DNA of 64,000 nt. It comes from Methanoregula sp. (lineage in GTDB: Archaea > Halobacteriota > Methanomicrobia > Methanomicrobiales > Methanospirillaceae). The notes under the pieces were generated by a model that worked only from the letters and a program-made list of their open reading frames with translations, did no database searches and had not been told where the DNA came from. A program made the translations under genes and the position numbers. The stretch lies in assembly GCF_028679125.1 (NCBI RefSeq), contig NZ_JAJRCG010000005.1, positions 92,194 to 156,193 of the forward strand. Reading direction: 5' to 3'. Positions 1-7,752 of the stretch are shown here, piece after piece. Position 1 is the first letter of the stretch, and each line of letters opens with the position of its first letter.

Positions 1-56
1 GAGTCCGGTCCCGGTCTACGTGTCCAGGCCGGTGATCCGGGTGTCATCCGGTTCCG

Positions 57-1205
57 TCACATAACTTTTGCCACGATGAGCTGAATCTCCGGCAATACCT
101 GGATCTTAAACGCCTGAAGGGTCCGTTCATTCTTCAGTGATCCCAGCGAGTCGCTGAAATCTGTTAATTTTTCCGAAAGTCCCCTTTCTTTAAAAATATC
201 CGGATACAGCAGGTTCGTCAGTTTTTTTGCATCTATCGATAGCAGGAATGCATCGACCGCATCTTCATCAACATATCCGGCGCCGATTTCAAACGGCTTG
301 TGGTTGTCAAACCGGGTTGCAGACAGTTCCAGGGATTTTTTAATTATTTCCGGCGTGATGAGGGGCGGTGTGGTTATTCCACATCCATTCAGGAACCGGA
401 AATACCGGGAGTACCAATCGCGTTCTTCTTTTGATCGCGACATGCGTATCGTATCAACGCCTTTTCCAAGATTGAATGCAGAACTGCTGCCAGAATGGGG
501 CAACAAATCCGGATTCACTCCCGTATCGGCAATGCCGATCCGGGGACGCCGGATCGGTGCGCCGAAGGCACTGTCCTTGTCGGTTACGAATATGTCATTG
601 ACCAGTAACCGGAGATAACTCTGTAAGTACAGGACAAGCCGGCTTACCCGGGGTGCCGCAAAACTGGTCTCCGGCGGATATTTTATGGGAGTGTCAATAT
701 CCAGCGGAGATCCATCGGTAACGACCGTGGGACAGAGACCTCCGGGAGTCCCCCGGCTTGATGAGGCCAGCAATTTTTTCTGCTTGTCTGTGGCTCCCAC
801 AGAGATCACGGGGGGACTGGTTGCCAGGGGTTGCAGGGTTCCCTCTCCGGATACGCCATAATTGCCTGCAGCAACGATAACGGGAATATTTTTTGCATGG
901 AATGCAAGACAGGTCATCAGTAACGGGTCATCCCCGGGAAGGGAATACGCAGGGCCGAGACTGAGATTGATAGCATCCGGGTCATAACCAGACAGGAAGT
1001 CGAGCCCCTTTAACAACCGGATGTACGATACCGAGTTATCGGTTGATCTTTTTTCTGTGCCATTACAACCGGCAGGTACTACAGCCTGATGAGGCAGAAT
1101 AAAATAGGGAAGATGTTTACAGACTTCAGCTTCCGGAGGTAAGTCCCCGACGTTCATCCCGGGAGACAATGAATAGACATCAAATGTTTTCTCTTCTTCA
1201 ATCAT
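57..1205 (-). CDS. S8 (subtilisin-like) serine protease, atypical
   Basis: The 382-residue protein has the second half of a subtilase core: INLSLG (79-84), the oxyanion-hole motif VIVAAGN with Asn115, a SSRG loop (149-152) and the nucleophile motif ETSFAAP with Ser181. The C-terminal part (about 275-325, ending in a GAGYVDEDAV stretch) matches the usual end of the S8 domain. I see no HGTH motif, and no Asp motif in the first 80 residues. A good Asp motif, GIADTGVNP (Asp227), instead lies after Ser181 inside an extra segment. No signal peptide is visible, so it probably acts in the cytoplasm. A stop lies directly before the ATG, and GGTGA sits just upstream. It follows the trypco2 gene by 66 bases. 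An ATG at 45-47 could start a third gene running off the window. Family assignment is fairly sure; activity is uncertain. Confidence 0.75.
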   Translation of the reverse strand: MIEEEKTFDVYSLSPGMNVGDLPPEAEVCKHLPYFILPHQAVVPAGCNGTEKRSTDNSVSYIRLLKGLDFLSGYDPDAINLSLGPAYSLPGDDPLLMTCLAFHAKNIPVIVAAGNYGVSGEGTLQPLATSPPVISVGATDKQKKLLASSSRGTPGGLCPTVVTDGSPLDIDTPIKYPPETSFAAPRVSRLVLYLQSYLRLLVNDIFVTDKDSAFGAPIRRPRIGIADTGVNPDLLPHSGSSSAFNLGKGVDTIRMSRSKEERDWYSRYFRFLNGCGITTPPLITPEIIKKSLELSATRFDNHKPFEIGAGYVDEDAVDAFLLSIDAKKLTNLLYPDIFKERGLSEKLTDFSDSLGSLKNERTLQAFKIQVLPEIQLIVAKVM

Positions 1206-1271
1206 TCATTCACCACTCTGACTCCTTTTTTCCCATACACGTCCTGGATTATCATACGGTATTCTTCTGCA

Positions 1272-1742
1272 TCACTTCCCGATGGTCAGGGTAATGGTAT
1301 GCGTATCTTCCAGTTTACCCTTGGGACCGATGAACAGGGATATGCCACCCTCTTTGGTGATCTGGAACTGAAGCGTGATCTGGGCTTTCTCGAGATTATA
1401 CGCAGGTGGCGTGGAAGAGGCTTCTTTGATCGTATTCTGGATGATGGTAATTGCTTCAGCTAACTCAGAAGCAATGTCCGGGAGGCTGAACAGTGCAATT
1501 CCTTTCTGGGGAGTGAGTGACAGCGAAATTGTCTGCACATCCTGTCTTGAATAACTCCCGGAAAGACTGAGGTTGATGGGTTTATATTCGAGTTTTCCAT
1601 CTATGCCTTTCTGGATGATGGTTTTCAGTTCAAGATCGATCTTACTCACGGACAATCCGGTTGGTGTAATGGATTGCTGGATTGCACTTTTTACCGCCCT
1701 GACTATCGAGATCATTTCTTCCGACATGGAAACCGAACTCAT
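1272..1742 (-). CDS. Tandem trypsin-co-occurring domain (trypco2-like) protein
   Basis: This 156-residue protein is an internal duplication. Unit 1 (about 9-78) and unit 2 (about 89-156) each have an amphipathic helix (ISIVRAVKSAIQ; LAEAITIIQNTIK), a beta strand rich in L/I/Q, and a terminal strand (TISLSLTP; HTITLTIG). This is the layout of trypco2 domains, which are known as small partners of proteases in bacterial conflict systems. The start is the ATG at 1740-1742: AGGTGA lies five bases upstream, and the TATA box at 1777-1785 would put transcription start near 1755, which excludes the earlier in-frame GTG and ATG codons. It lies immediately upstream of the S8-like protease gene, so it may recruit or regulate that enzyme. 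The domain name rests on pattern recognition. Confidence 0.65.
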   Translation of the reverse strand: MSSVSMSEEMISIVRAVKSAIQQSITPTGLSVSKIDLELKTIIQKGIDGKLEYKPINLSLSGSYSRQDVQTISLSLTPQKGIALFSLPDIASELAEAITIIQNTIKEASSTPPAYNLEKAQITLQFQITKEGGISLFIGPKGKLEDTHTITLTIGK

Positions 1743-1776
1743 AGCATTCACCTGTATCAGAATATACCCCATCACG

Positions 1777-1785
1777 TATATAAAA
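1777..1785 (-). promoter_or_regulatory. TATA box of the trypco2/protease pair
   Basis: On the minus strand the sequence reads TTTTATATA, a strong archaeal TATA box. It lies about 26 bases before the expected transcription start near 1755 and about 35 bases before the SD-supported ATG at 1742. Confidence 0.6.
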
Positions 1786-1974
1786 TAATTTCTTTAATGG
1801 AAAGTATACTTTGAGGGTTGCCATGGTACGTATCGGGGGACTGGCGGACTAACCGGCGCCAGAGACGGGTGTCCCAAAGGTTGTATGAGGCAGCTCCCGG
1901 GTCGGCGATCTTCCGGTCGGGCTCGAGCCGCGGATCATGGTTTTCCTTCCTGAGAGGGTGTGATCCCGGATATC

Positions 1975-2553
1975 CTATCCGATAATCCCTCTCCTGCGTA
2001 ATTCAAAATAACATCTCGCACAAGCGTCCACATCGGCCCCGGCATTATGGCTGCCGGTAAATTCCTCCTGGAACAACTGGAGGTGCAACTCGGTCAGGGT
2101 CGGCCACTTGTATCCATTCCCGGAGGACTTGGGAATCCTGCACCACGAGACAATCTCCCGGGGTTTCATGGTGCAGAATTTTTGTTTTTCCGCGAGCGTT
2201 GTTTCCAGCCGGCACCGCAGGAATTCCGTAGTGATTATCGGCAGATCGAAATCGACATTATGGGCAACAACCATTGTCGCCTTCGCGACATCCGCATTGA
2301 ACTGCGGGAGCACCTTGTGGAGCGACACGCCTTCAGCTTTCGCCCGCTCGGTCGTGATCCCGTGAATCCTGGCAGCGTCCATGGGGATGGTGAAGTCCGT
2401 CGGGTAAATGATGAAACTGTTCTGACTTTCGCGGTTGCCCTCGTGATCGTATAACGACCAGGCCAGCTGGACGATCCGGGGCCACTTCCCCATATCGTTT
2501 GCTGCGGAGTATTTCGGGAGACCGGTGGTTTCGGTATCGATGAAGAGAAGCAT
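1975..2553 (-). CDS. DnaQ-like 3'-5' exonuclease (DEDDh family)
   Basis: The 192 residues form a complete single-domain DEDDh exonuclease. The ExoI motif is FIDTETTGL (residues 4-12), ExoII is AHNVDFDLP (about 97-105) and ExoIII is SHNAGADVDA, with the His and Asp near residues 168-173. HGITTERAKAEG after the first motif is also typical of DNA polymerase III epsilon relatives. It should remove 3' nucleotides from DNA or RNA in the cytoplasm. No polymerase or UvrC-like domain is fused. The gene stands alone on the minus strand. A 23-codon copy of its 5' end occurs at 39310-39381, so a paralogue once existed. The family is certain; the biological role is not. Confidence 0.85.
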   Translation of the reverse strand: MLLFIDTETTGLPKYSAANDMGKWPRIVQLAWSLYDHEGNRESQNSFIIYPTDFTIPMDAARIHGITTERAKAEGVSLHKVLPQFNADVAKATMVVAHNVDFDLPIITTEFLRCRLETTLAEKQKFCTMKPREIVSWCRIPKSSGNGYKWPTLTELHLQLFQEEFTGSHNAGADVDACARCYFELRRRGIIG

Positions 2554-2880
2554 CAGGTTTATTCCGGGGGGATAATATTTGGGATTGCCGAAAGGTACTG
2601 TCCGGGAACTATATTTTGGTCCGGGATTTCTCCTATCATTTCATACCCCGTGTTGAACGGGGATCGCGGGAGGCATCGCTGCCAACGCGGAGTCGTGATC
2701 CCGCCGGGGATTTGCTCTCCCCAACCCATCCCCCGGTCAGAAAAAACACTCCCGCCCATCAGCGAGGTCAGACGTGCCGGGGAGAATCCATCACGAACAC
2801 GGGGCGGGGATCGGACCGTACATCCCATAACCCCCAGAAAATCCACAAGCATATTATCCTCGTGATACGATCCTACCCTT
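2554..2880. other. Intergenic region, nothing recognised
   Basis: The divergent gap between the exonuclease and the DUF2769 gene is GC-rich. An open frame on the minus strand has no plausible start or family resemblance. I see no RNA gene or repeat in it. Confidence 0.5.
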
Positions 2881-3126
2881 ATGAAAAACAGTGCAAGTAT
2901 TGTAGAAGATACAGAAGAGAACCGGCAGATATGCCGGAAGTACTGCGGAATATGCCCGACCTGCAAGCATAACTCCCTTGAAAAATATCAGCCGGATGTA
3001 CTCTTCTGCGCACGTGGAGCATCATCGGCCCCGTCGCAGAAAGAGATGAACTGCTATTGTCCGGCCTGCGAAATCTATACAAAGCACAGCCTCGTCATCG
3101 GACATTTCTGCTTCAAACGAGAGTGA
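2881..3126 (+). CDS. DUF2769-type cysteine-rich small protein
   Basis: The 81-residue soluble protein has an ordered cysteine pattern: CRKYCGICPTC near residues 19-29, then a Cys in LFCARG, then CYCPAC, and a final HFCFKR. This fits the archaeal DUF2769 family, whose function is unknown. The cysteines suggest a metal or FeS site, which is inference. The product of 14989-15234 is a clear paralogue of the same length, sharing VEDTEENR, the cysteine spacing and the closing GHFC/GYFC motif. The gene stands alone, with AT-rich sequence just upstream but no convincing ribosome binding site. Confidence 0.75.
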   Translation: MKNSASIVEDTEENRQICRKYCGICPTCKHNSLEKYQPDVLFCARGASSAPSQKEMNCYCPACEIYTKHSLVIGHFCFKRE

Positions 3127-3328
3127 TTTTTTTCCTGTTGCCTGCACGTGCAACAACGAGTGAATGCCGGCAATCGTGAGAACGCTCACCGGGGGAAGAA
3201 CCGTTCCGCGATCCCGGTTTCTGACCGGACTCTTCATCCGGACAATGGTTCGCCAGGAGCGCCCCTGGGCAGGCAGGAACACCCGGACGATGGATGGAAA
3301 CATCCCGGCAATAAAAAAGGGCAGGGGT

Positions 3329-3400
3329 TTATTCTTTTGTAACCGTAATTTTCCTGTAATCGGAGAGCCGGATGAACGGGTGGATCGTGCAGGTGTCGCA
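3329..3400 (-). pseudogene. Fragment of a protein C terminus (CDTC...TVTKE tail)
   Basis: On the minus strand, 23 codons ending in TAA at 3329-3331 read CDTC, a short variable segment, then ITVTKE. The intact transglutaminase-like lipoprotein (20503-22008) ends the same way, with CDTC and then VTLTKE, and a third decayed copy lies at 22122-22220. Upstream of CDTC the frame is lost in a run of C and G. It is read as a degraded gene end, not an expressed gene. The rest of the 3127-3553 gap holds nothing else I can name. Confidence 0.45.
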
Positions 3401-3553
3401 TTCCCCCCGGGGGAGTCGGGAAGACCATCCGGGTTATCGGATCGTGGAGTGCCGGCTTCCCTATAAATTTTTTGACGTGTCTGATGCCAAAACCGGCTGA
3501 ATGAATATTACGGGGATGGATGGCCGGAATGACTCATTTCAGGCAAAAAAGGG

Positions 3554-3745
3554 TTATGATTGTTTTTTAGAATTCATTTTTCTTGTGATATATCCGGCGA
3601 TACGGTTCCGGACCCGCTTGCTCCCGATCACTGCTGATTTTCCCAGCTGGATCTTATTCTCTTCGAAATCCTTCGAAAAATACTCTTTCTGCTTAACCAG
3701 AAGTGCGGTACCGAGATTTTTAATATATGACGGTTTGATTCCCAT
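3554..3745 (-). CDS. rps17e: 30S ribosomal protein S17e
   Basis: The 63-residue product begins MGIKPSYIKNLG and ends with RVRNRIAGYITRK and a short lysine-rich tail, which is the archaeal/eukaryotic S17e signature over its full length. It is a structural protein of the small ribosomal subunit. An open frame extends further upstream, but the ATG at 3743-3745 is preceded by GGAGA eight bases away and matches the family N terminus, so this start is chosen. It lies downstream of the thermosome gene on the same strand with a gap of about 170 bases; co-transcription is possible but not shown. Confidence 0.9.
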   Translation of the reverse strand: MGIKPSYIKNLGTALLVKQKEYFSKDFEENKIQLGKSAVIGSKRVRNRIAGYITRKMNSKKQS

Positions 3746-3916
3746 GGATAATTTCTCCGGATGCTGTTCTCTCAATGGGGTGTGAGGGGATAATGATATG
3801 CATGGTTCGCAGCAATGGCCGGAGGATTCCCCCTCCCCATTGCATTGTTCGCCATGCATCCCGCCGGGATATCCCGGGGGTGTTTTACTCAGCCCGACAC
3901 CGGCCCGGTTGCGGGA

Positions 3917-5500
3917 TCAGTTTTTGGACTGCGTGATCATCATGTCATCGATACGGATGAGCATGACGGCGGTCTCCGATGCACTCTGGATGGACTGGCG
4001 CTTGGACCGGAGGGGTTCAATGACGCCTTCTGCGAGCATATCAACGACCTTACCCTCGTAGACGTTCAGGCCGAAATTTTTCCTGCCCGAGGAGTGGACA
4101 TTCTTGAGTTCGACCAGCTTGTCGATCGGGTCAAAACCGGAGTTCTCCGCAAGGGCGCGGGGAATGGACTCGTATGCTGCAGCATAGGCCTCAATGGCAA
4201 TCTGCACGCGGCCGCCGACGGTCTGGGCGTACTCGCGGATCTTCATCAGAAGTTCGGTTTCGACTGCGCCGCCGCCAACAACATAGGTACCGTCTTCCAT
4301 GGCATCCATGACAACACGGGTGCCATCGACAACCGCCCGCTCAAGCTCGTCGAGCAGGTAGTCGCTTGTCCCGCGGAGCAGGATGGTCGTGGTCTTCGGG
4401 TTCCTGCACCCGGATATCCGGGTCACTTTGCCTTCGGTATCCTCTTCAACAAGATCGGCAGTCCCGAGATCCTTTGCCGTGAGCCGATCGGGTTTGTCGA
4501 CGATAGTTGCATTGAGCGCCCGGCCCGCATACTTCATATCTTTCTCGGGCACGTCTTCGATTGCAAGGACACCGGCTTTGGCAAGATAGAACTGGGCACT
4601 ATCCGCTATGCCCTTCTGGCAGAGAAGAACGTTTGCGCCGCTGCCAATGATCGCGTCAGCGAGTTTCTTTAATGCCTCGCGCTCCTGCGTATCAAAAGCA
4701 GTGATCTGATCGGCACTGGAGATCTTGATCTTCGATTTGACCTGGGTCTTGGTGATCTCCAGGGGAGTCGCGATGAGGGCGACTTTTGCCTTGACAATCT
4801 TTTTGGGCATTCCGTCATGGACCCGGGTCTTGTCGATGACCACGCCGCGGATCAGTTCGGCGTCGTCCATGGAGGGGCCTTTCTGCTTCTTGATCATCAC
4901 ATCTTCTTCGTCAACGAGCGTTTTGCCGTCAACGGTCTCGGCTACGGTCATGACTGCGTCGACAATGATGCTGTCAAGCTTGCCTTTCACCTGCTCGATG
5001 GATTTGCCGGTGATGGCGGTGTTGGCGATCTTGAGCAGGCTCTTCCGGTCCGTCGGATCGACCTTGAGCGAAAGACTGTTCACGATCGCAAGCGCCTTCT
5101 CCATACCCATGCGGTACCCCTCCGCGATGACGGTCGGGTGGATGCCCTGTTCGAGCATTGATTCGGCCTGTTCCATGAGAGCGCCAACGAGAATGACTGC
5201 TGTCGTGGTACCGTCGCCGACCTCTTCATCCTGGGCGCGTGCAACCTCGATCACCATCTTCGCGCCGGGGTGCTTCACCGCGATCTCCCCAAGGATCGTT
5301 GCACCATCGTTGGTGATGACGATGTCACCGGTAGACCCTACGAGCATCTTGTCCATGCCCCGGGGGCCAAGCGTTGACCTGACCGCACCGGCAATAGCCT
5401 TTGCAGCCATAATATTCGAGCGCTGGACTTCCTTCCCGCGAGTCCGGGTTGTTCCCTGCCTGAGAATGATAAGTGGCTGTCCGCCAAGCTGTTGTGACAT
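3917..5500 (-). CDS. Thermosome subunit (group II chaperonin)
   Basis: The 527-residue protein matches archaeal CCT/TCP-1-type chaperonins over full length. Visible motifs are the N-terminal nucleotide site GPRGMDKML with TNDGATIL, the ATPase loop EVGDGTTTAV, and GGGAVETEL in the C-terminal equatorial domain. It folds cytoplasmic proteins in an ATP-driven double ring. The C terminus (MMITQSKN) lacks the Gly-Met-rich tail common in thermosomes. GAGGT lies five bases upstream of the ATG. Only one subunit gene is in the window, so whether the ring is homo- or hetero-oligomeric cannot be told. Confidence 0.97.
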   Translation of the reverse strand: MSQQLGGQPLIILRQGTTRTRGKEVQRSNIMAAKAIAGAVRSTLGPRGMDKMLVGSTGDIVITNDGATILGEIAVKHPGAKMVIEVARAQDEEVGDGTTTAVILVGALMEQAESMLEQGIHPTVIAEGYRMGMEKALAIVNSLSLKVDPTDRKSLLKIANTAITGKSIEQVKGKLDSIIVDAVMTVAETVDGKTLVDEEDVMIKKQKGPSMDDAELIRGVVIDKTRVHDGMPKKIVKAKVALIATPLEITKTQVKSKIKISSADQITAFDTQEREALKKLADAIIGSGANVLLCQKGIADSAQFYLAKAGVLAIEDVPEKDMKYAGRALNATIVDKPDRLTAKDLGTADLVEEDTEGKVTRISGCRNPKTTTILLRGTSDYLLDELERAVVDGTRVVMDAMEDGTYVVGGGAVETELLMKIREYAQTVGGRVQIAIEAYAAAYESIPRALAENSGFDPIDKLVELKNVHSSGRKNFGLNVYEGKVVDMLAEGVIEPLRSKRQSIQSASETAVMLIRIDDMMITQSKN

Positions 5501-5902
5501 GTACTACCTCACTGGTTGTATATTCGTTCCTGATATTCCGGCATAGCCGTTCGTACTCCCGGTATGTTACACCCGGTGTCGTGCACGCGTGACCGGGGAT
5601 TTCCATCGTTCCCTGTCACGATTTTTTCGTAGGGATAGTGCCGGCCCGGCTGATGACAGCGGATCCCGGATAGCCCTGTAACGGTGAACACTTGGTTCGT
5701 GACTTCATATGTCTATCTATAGTGCGGGTTTTTCATCTGCCCGCTTTTCTGAACCAGAACGATAGCAATAAATCGCATCTGCTATCCTGCCGATGGGAAG
5801 GAGCGGGGGATCCTGGCTGAAATGTATCCTGCATACTTCACAAAATTCATACCAGCATGCCCTCACGCATTCCTTTATCATCAGGCAACGGGAGTATCAA
5901 TT

Positions 5903-6187
5903 ATGTCACCGCGACACGAACAAAAACCACATTCCCGTGACCCGCAGTCGCATCCCGGGTCACTGGATGGCCAGGACAAGGAACGCAACGAGGGTGATGC
6001 CCATCACCACCCTATGGATCACCAGCAGCCACACCTGCCCCACCACCCGCAGGTACAACCAACGCTTTCTCCACGGCATGATGCCCATTCCCATCCCCAT
6101 GGCGATGAGTTGCCGGCCCATACCAACCCCCCGGGACCCATCAAGCCCTCCAAGAAGACAACGAAAACCGGGAAATCACAAAAATAA
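5903..6187 (+). CDS. Possible His-rich small protein
   Basis: The 94-codon frame begins with an ATG preceded by GGGAG eight bases upstream. It encodes a hydrophilic peptide with clusters of His, Pro and Gln (DAHHHP; LPHHPQ; HDAHSHPHG) and a Lys-rich end, which would suit metal binding. No family is recognised. It competes with a membrane-type frame on the opposite strand (5960-6121), because codons for Val, Met and Trp on one strand read as His and Pro on the other. At most one of the two is likely real. The 5501-5902 gap upstream holds only the divergent promoter region. Confidence 0.35.
   Translation: MSPRHEQKPHSRDPQSHPGSLDGQDKERNEGDAHHHPMDHQQPHLPHHPQVQPTLSPRHDAHSHPHGDELPAHTNPPGPIKPSKKTTKTGKSQK
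5960..6121 (-). CDS. Possible 53-residue membrane protein (alternative to the His-rich frame)
   Basis: This minus-strand frame starts at ATG 6119-6121 and encodes a Met/Gly-rich N terminus, a basic stretch PWRKRWLYLR, and one hydrophobic helix with VWLLVIHRVVMGITLVAFLV. Its third codon positions are almost all G or C, as in good genes of this window. A GGGGGG run just upstream is not a standard ribosome binding site. It lies wholly inside the opposite-strand His-rich frame. No family is recognised. Confidence 0.35.
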   Translation of the reverse strand: MGRQLIAMGMGMGIMPWRKRWLYLRVVGQVWLLVIHRVVMGITLVAFLVLAIQ

Positions 6188-6308
6188 CTCCCACACATTT
6201 CTATCCGGGAGATCGGGTATCCTCTCCCGGTAAGAGAACGAGTTCCGGTTTGTGATGGCTGTACCGGGAGATTGCGGGCAGATACCACCGGTTGAAGAGG
6301 GGGGATTT

Positions 6309-6650
6309 TCAATAGGCTTTTGGGAAGCCGGGAACCCGGTCCCGGCTTAATTCAAGAATCTCGTCCGTCTTATCCAGAAGGCCGGCAAGATATGTTTTTG
6401 CCCATTCCTCATGCTCATATTCCAGAAACGGGCGGTAGGATCCCTGTACGGTTGAATTCTCTTTGTCAAATCTCAACAGGCCAACCGGAGAACCGCCATT
6501 CTTCACCAGCTGGTCAAGTTCTTCAAGGGGATGCCTGCGTGAACTGAAGACAAATTTTGTCTCTGTTTCAAACCCGACAGCAATTGCAACGAGCCAGGCA
6601 TGTTCTGATTCTGCACGCATCTCATTTACCAGGTCGGAAGTTTTTCTCAT
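6309..6650 (-). CDS. Conserved-looking hypothetical protein
   Basis: The 113-residue soluble protein is unrecognised. It begins with an acidic helix (SDLVNEMRAESEHAWLVAIA), has a central ELDQLVKNGG stretch, and ends with a helix LDKTDEILELSRD. No signal peptide, membrane span or cysteine motif is visible. GTGAG precedes the ATG. It is isolated, with non-coding DNA on both sides. The upstream gap holds two short hairpin-forming sequences near 6808-6834 and 6851-6872. Confidence 0.55.
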   Translation of the reverse strand: MRKTSDLVNEMRAESEHAWLVAIAVGFETETKFVFSSRRHPLEELDQLVKNGGSPVGLLRFDKENSTVQGSYRPFLEYEHEEWAKTYLAGLLDKTDEILELSRDRVPGFPKAY

Positions 6651-6887
6651 TTCTCACTCTGTTCCGGGAATTGCCGGTCATTGTTTAAATAATGCGTTCA
6701 TGGGATGAGCAGCGGTACAGCCGGAAGCGGGTCAGATCAGGATGAAGGTTATAAAACCGGAACAATCCGGAAGAAGTATAGTCTTATGATACACCCCTGC
6801 CAGGGAACCGAAGGAAAAATGTTCCCTGAAAAATGATTTTTTTAGTTCCGGATGGATGAACATTTTCATCCGCATGAGTGAATCATA

Positions 6888-7216
6888 AAAAAAAGGTGAT
6901 TAGGTAAAGTTCACTTCTAACCCATGGTTAGTATTGAGCCAATTCAGGTTTTTTTTAGATTTGCGCTCCGGAGAACACAAAAATACAGCCCCCCTCTTGC
7001 GCCGCCAGTCCCCGAGGGAGACGGGGCGCTATTAGCGATGCCTCGGCATTACCTTAATCGGGGGCACACACAGGTACAGGTAATACGGCACTATCGCAAC
7101 CGGGGGATGCCCGAGCGGCGGGGGCGGAGGTTTGCCGGGGCCCCCAAGAGAGGTAATGAAAATTTTGTTTCAGGTTTATCGCACGTTTGGTGGATGTTAC
7201 ACAATCACCAAAAAAA
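6888..7216 (+). repeat. Dispersed repeat element A, copy 1
   Basis: The core, about 6984-7216, closely matches 22265-22498 on the opposite strand. Both copies also share an outer AAAAAAAGGTGATT flank, at 6888-6901 here. The core includes a GC-rich segment (about 7100-7150) that can fold through GGGGG and CCCCC runs. Both copies contain an open frame, but nine of twelve differences I counted between the copies change the amino acid, which argues against coding. It may be a MITE-like element or a structured RNA. Confidence 0.7.
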
Positions 7217-7224
7217 GGTACGGA

Positions 7225-7752
7225 TTACCGGCGCCGGATCACAAAAAGTCCGATGCCGAGAGTAAGGGCCCCGATCACGAACGCTGGATCGAACGGTGAT
7301 TCCGGTGTGGGTGTTGGCCATGACGTGGGGACCGTCATTGTTGACCTCCGGATTGTTGTGACCGTTGTCACCGGTACCGTGGGGGTTGTCTCGGCATTCC
7401 AATCATAGGTAACCGGATTGAGCCGGGCATAGAAATCAACCCGCTGGCCATCGATGACCGTGACGGTACCCTTGTATTCATCGTACCCTTTCATCTGGAT
7501 TCGCACATCCAGGGTTCCTGATTTCTCGGAGAAATACGTGATCTTACTGGTTCCGATCTTGACATTGTCCAGCCAGATCGTGGCGCCGCTCGGGACCGTC
7601 TCGAAATAGACCGTACCTCCGGTTCTTGCAGGAGTTGTTGCCGTGGGGGTTGCGGTTGTCGTATTTTCCGTTGCGGTATCGGCGGTTGCAATCCCTATCG
7701 GGAACAAGAGAAGCAGGAATACCAGACAGATAATGTGGGGAAATCGCTTCAT
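7225..7752 (-). CDS. Secreted, membrane-anchored PEGA-domain protein
   Basis: The 175-residue product has a signal peptide (MKRFPHIICLVFLLLLFPIG), a Thr-rich linker, one PEGA domain (from GGTVYFETVPSGATIWLDN to about residue 110), a second Thr/Pro-rich linker and a C-terminal helix followed by RRR. That layout suggests a cell-surface protein held by its C terminus. PEGA domains are surface modules of unclear ligand. The start at 7750-7752 is chosen because AGGAAGT lies six bases upstream and the signal peptide begins there; the open frame runs further upstream. It begins eight bases beyond repeat A, which lies at its 3' end. The larger PEGA protein at 13800-14765 has the same design. Confidence 0.8.
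   Translation of the reverse strand: MKRFPHIICLVFLLLLFPIGIATADTATENTTTATPTATTPARTGGTVYFETVPSGATIWLDNVKIGTSKITYFSEKSGTLDVRIQMKGYDEYKGTVTVIDGQRVDFYARLNPVTYDWNAETTPTVPVTTVTTIRRSTMTVPTSWPTPTPESPFDPAFVIGALTLGIGLFVIRRR

Noticed and set aside
1801..1960. tRNA or other small RNA gene in the GC-rich gap
   Set aside because: No T-arm motif or cloverleaf pairing was found; the rest of the window also showed no tRNA-like TTCRANY context.
3815..4672. Long plus-strand frame opposite the thermosome gene
   Set aside because: It is the antisense shadow of a certain gene. Similar long antisense frames in the CODH, Rad50 and Mre11 genes are rejected for the same reason.
6924..7265. Protein gene inside repeat A (also 22317-22444 on the minus strand)
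   Set aside because: The frame is open in both copies, but most differences between copies are non-synonymous and no ribosome binding site is present.
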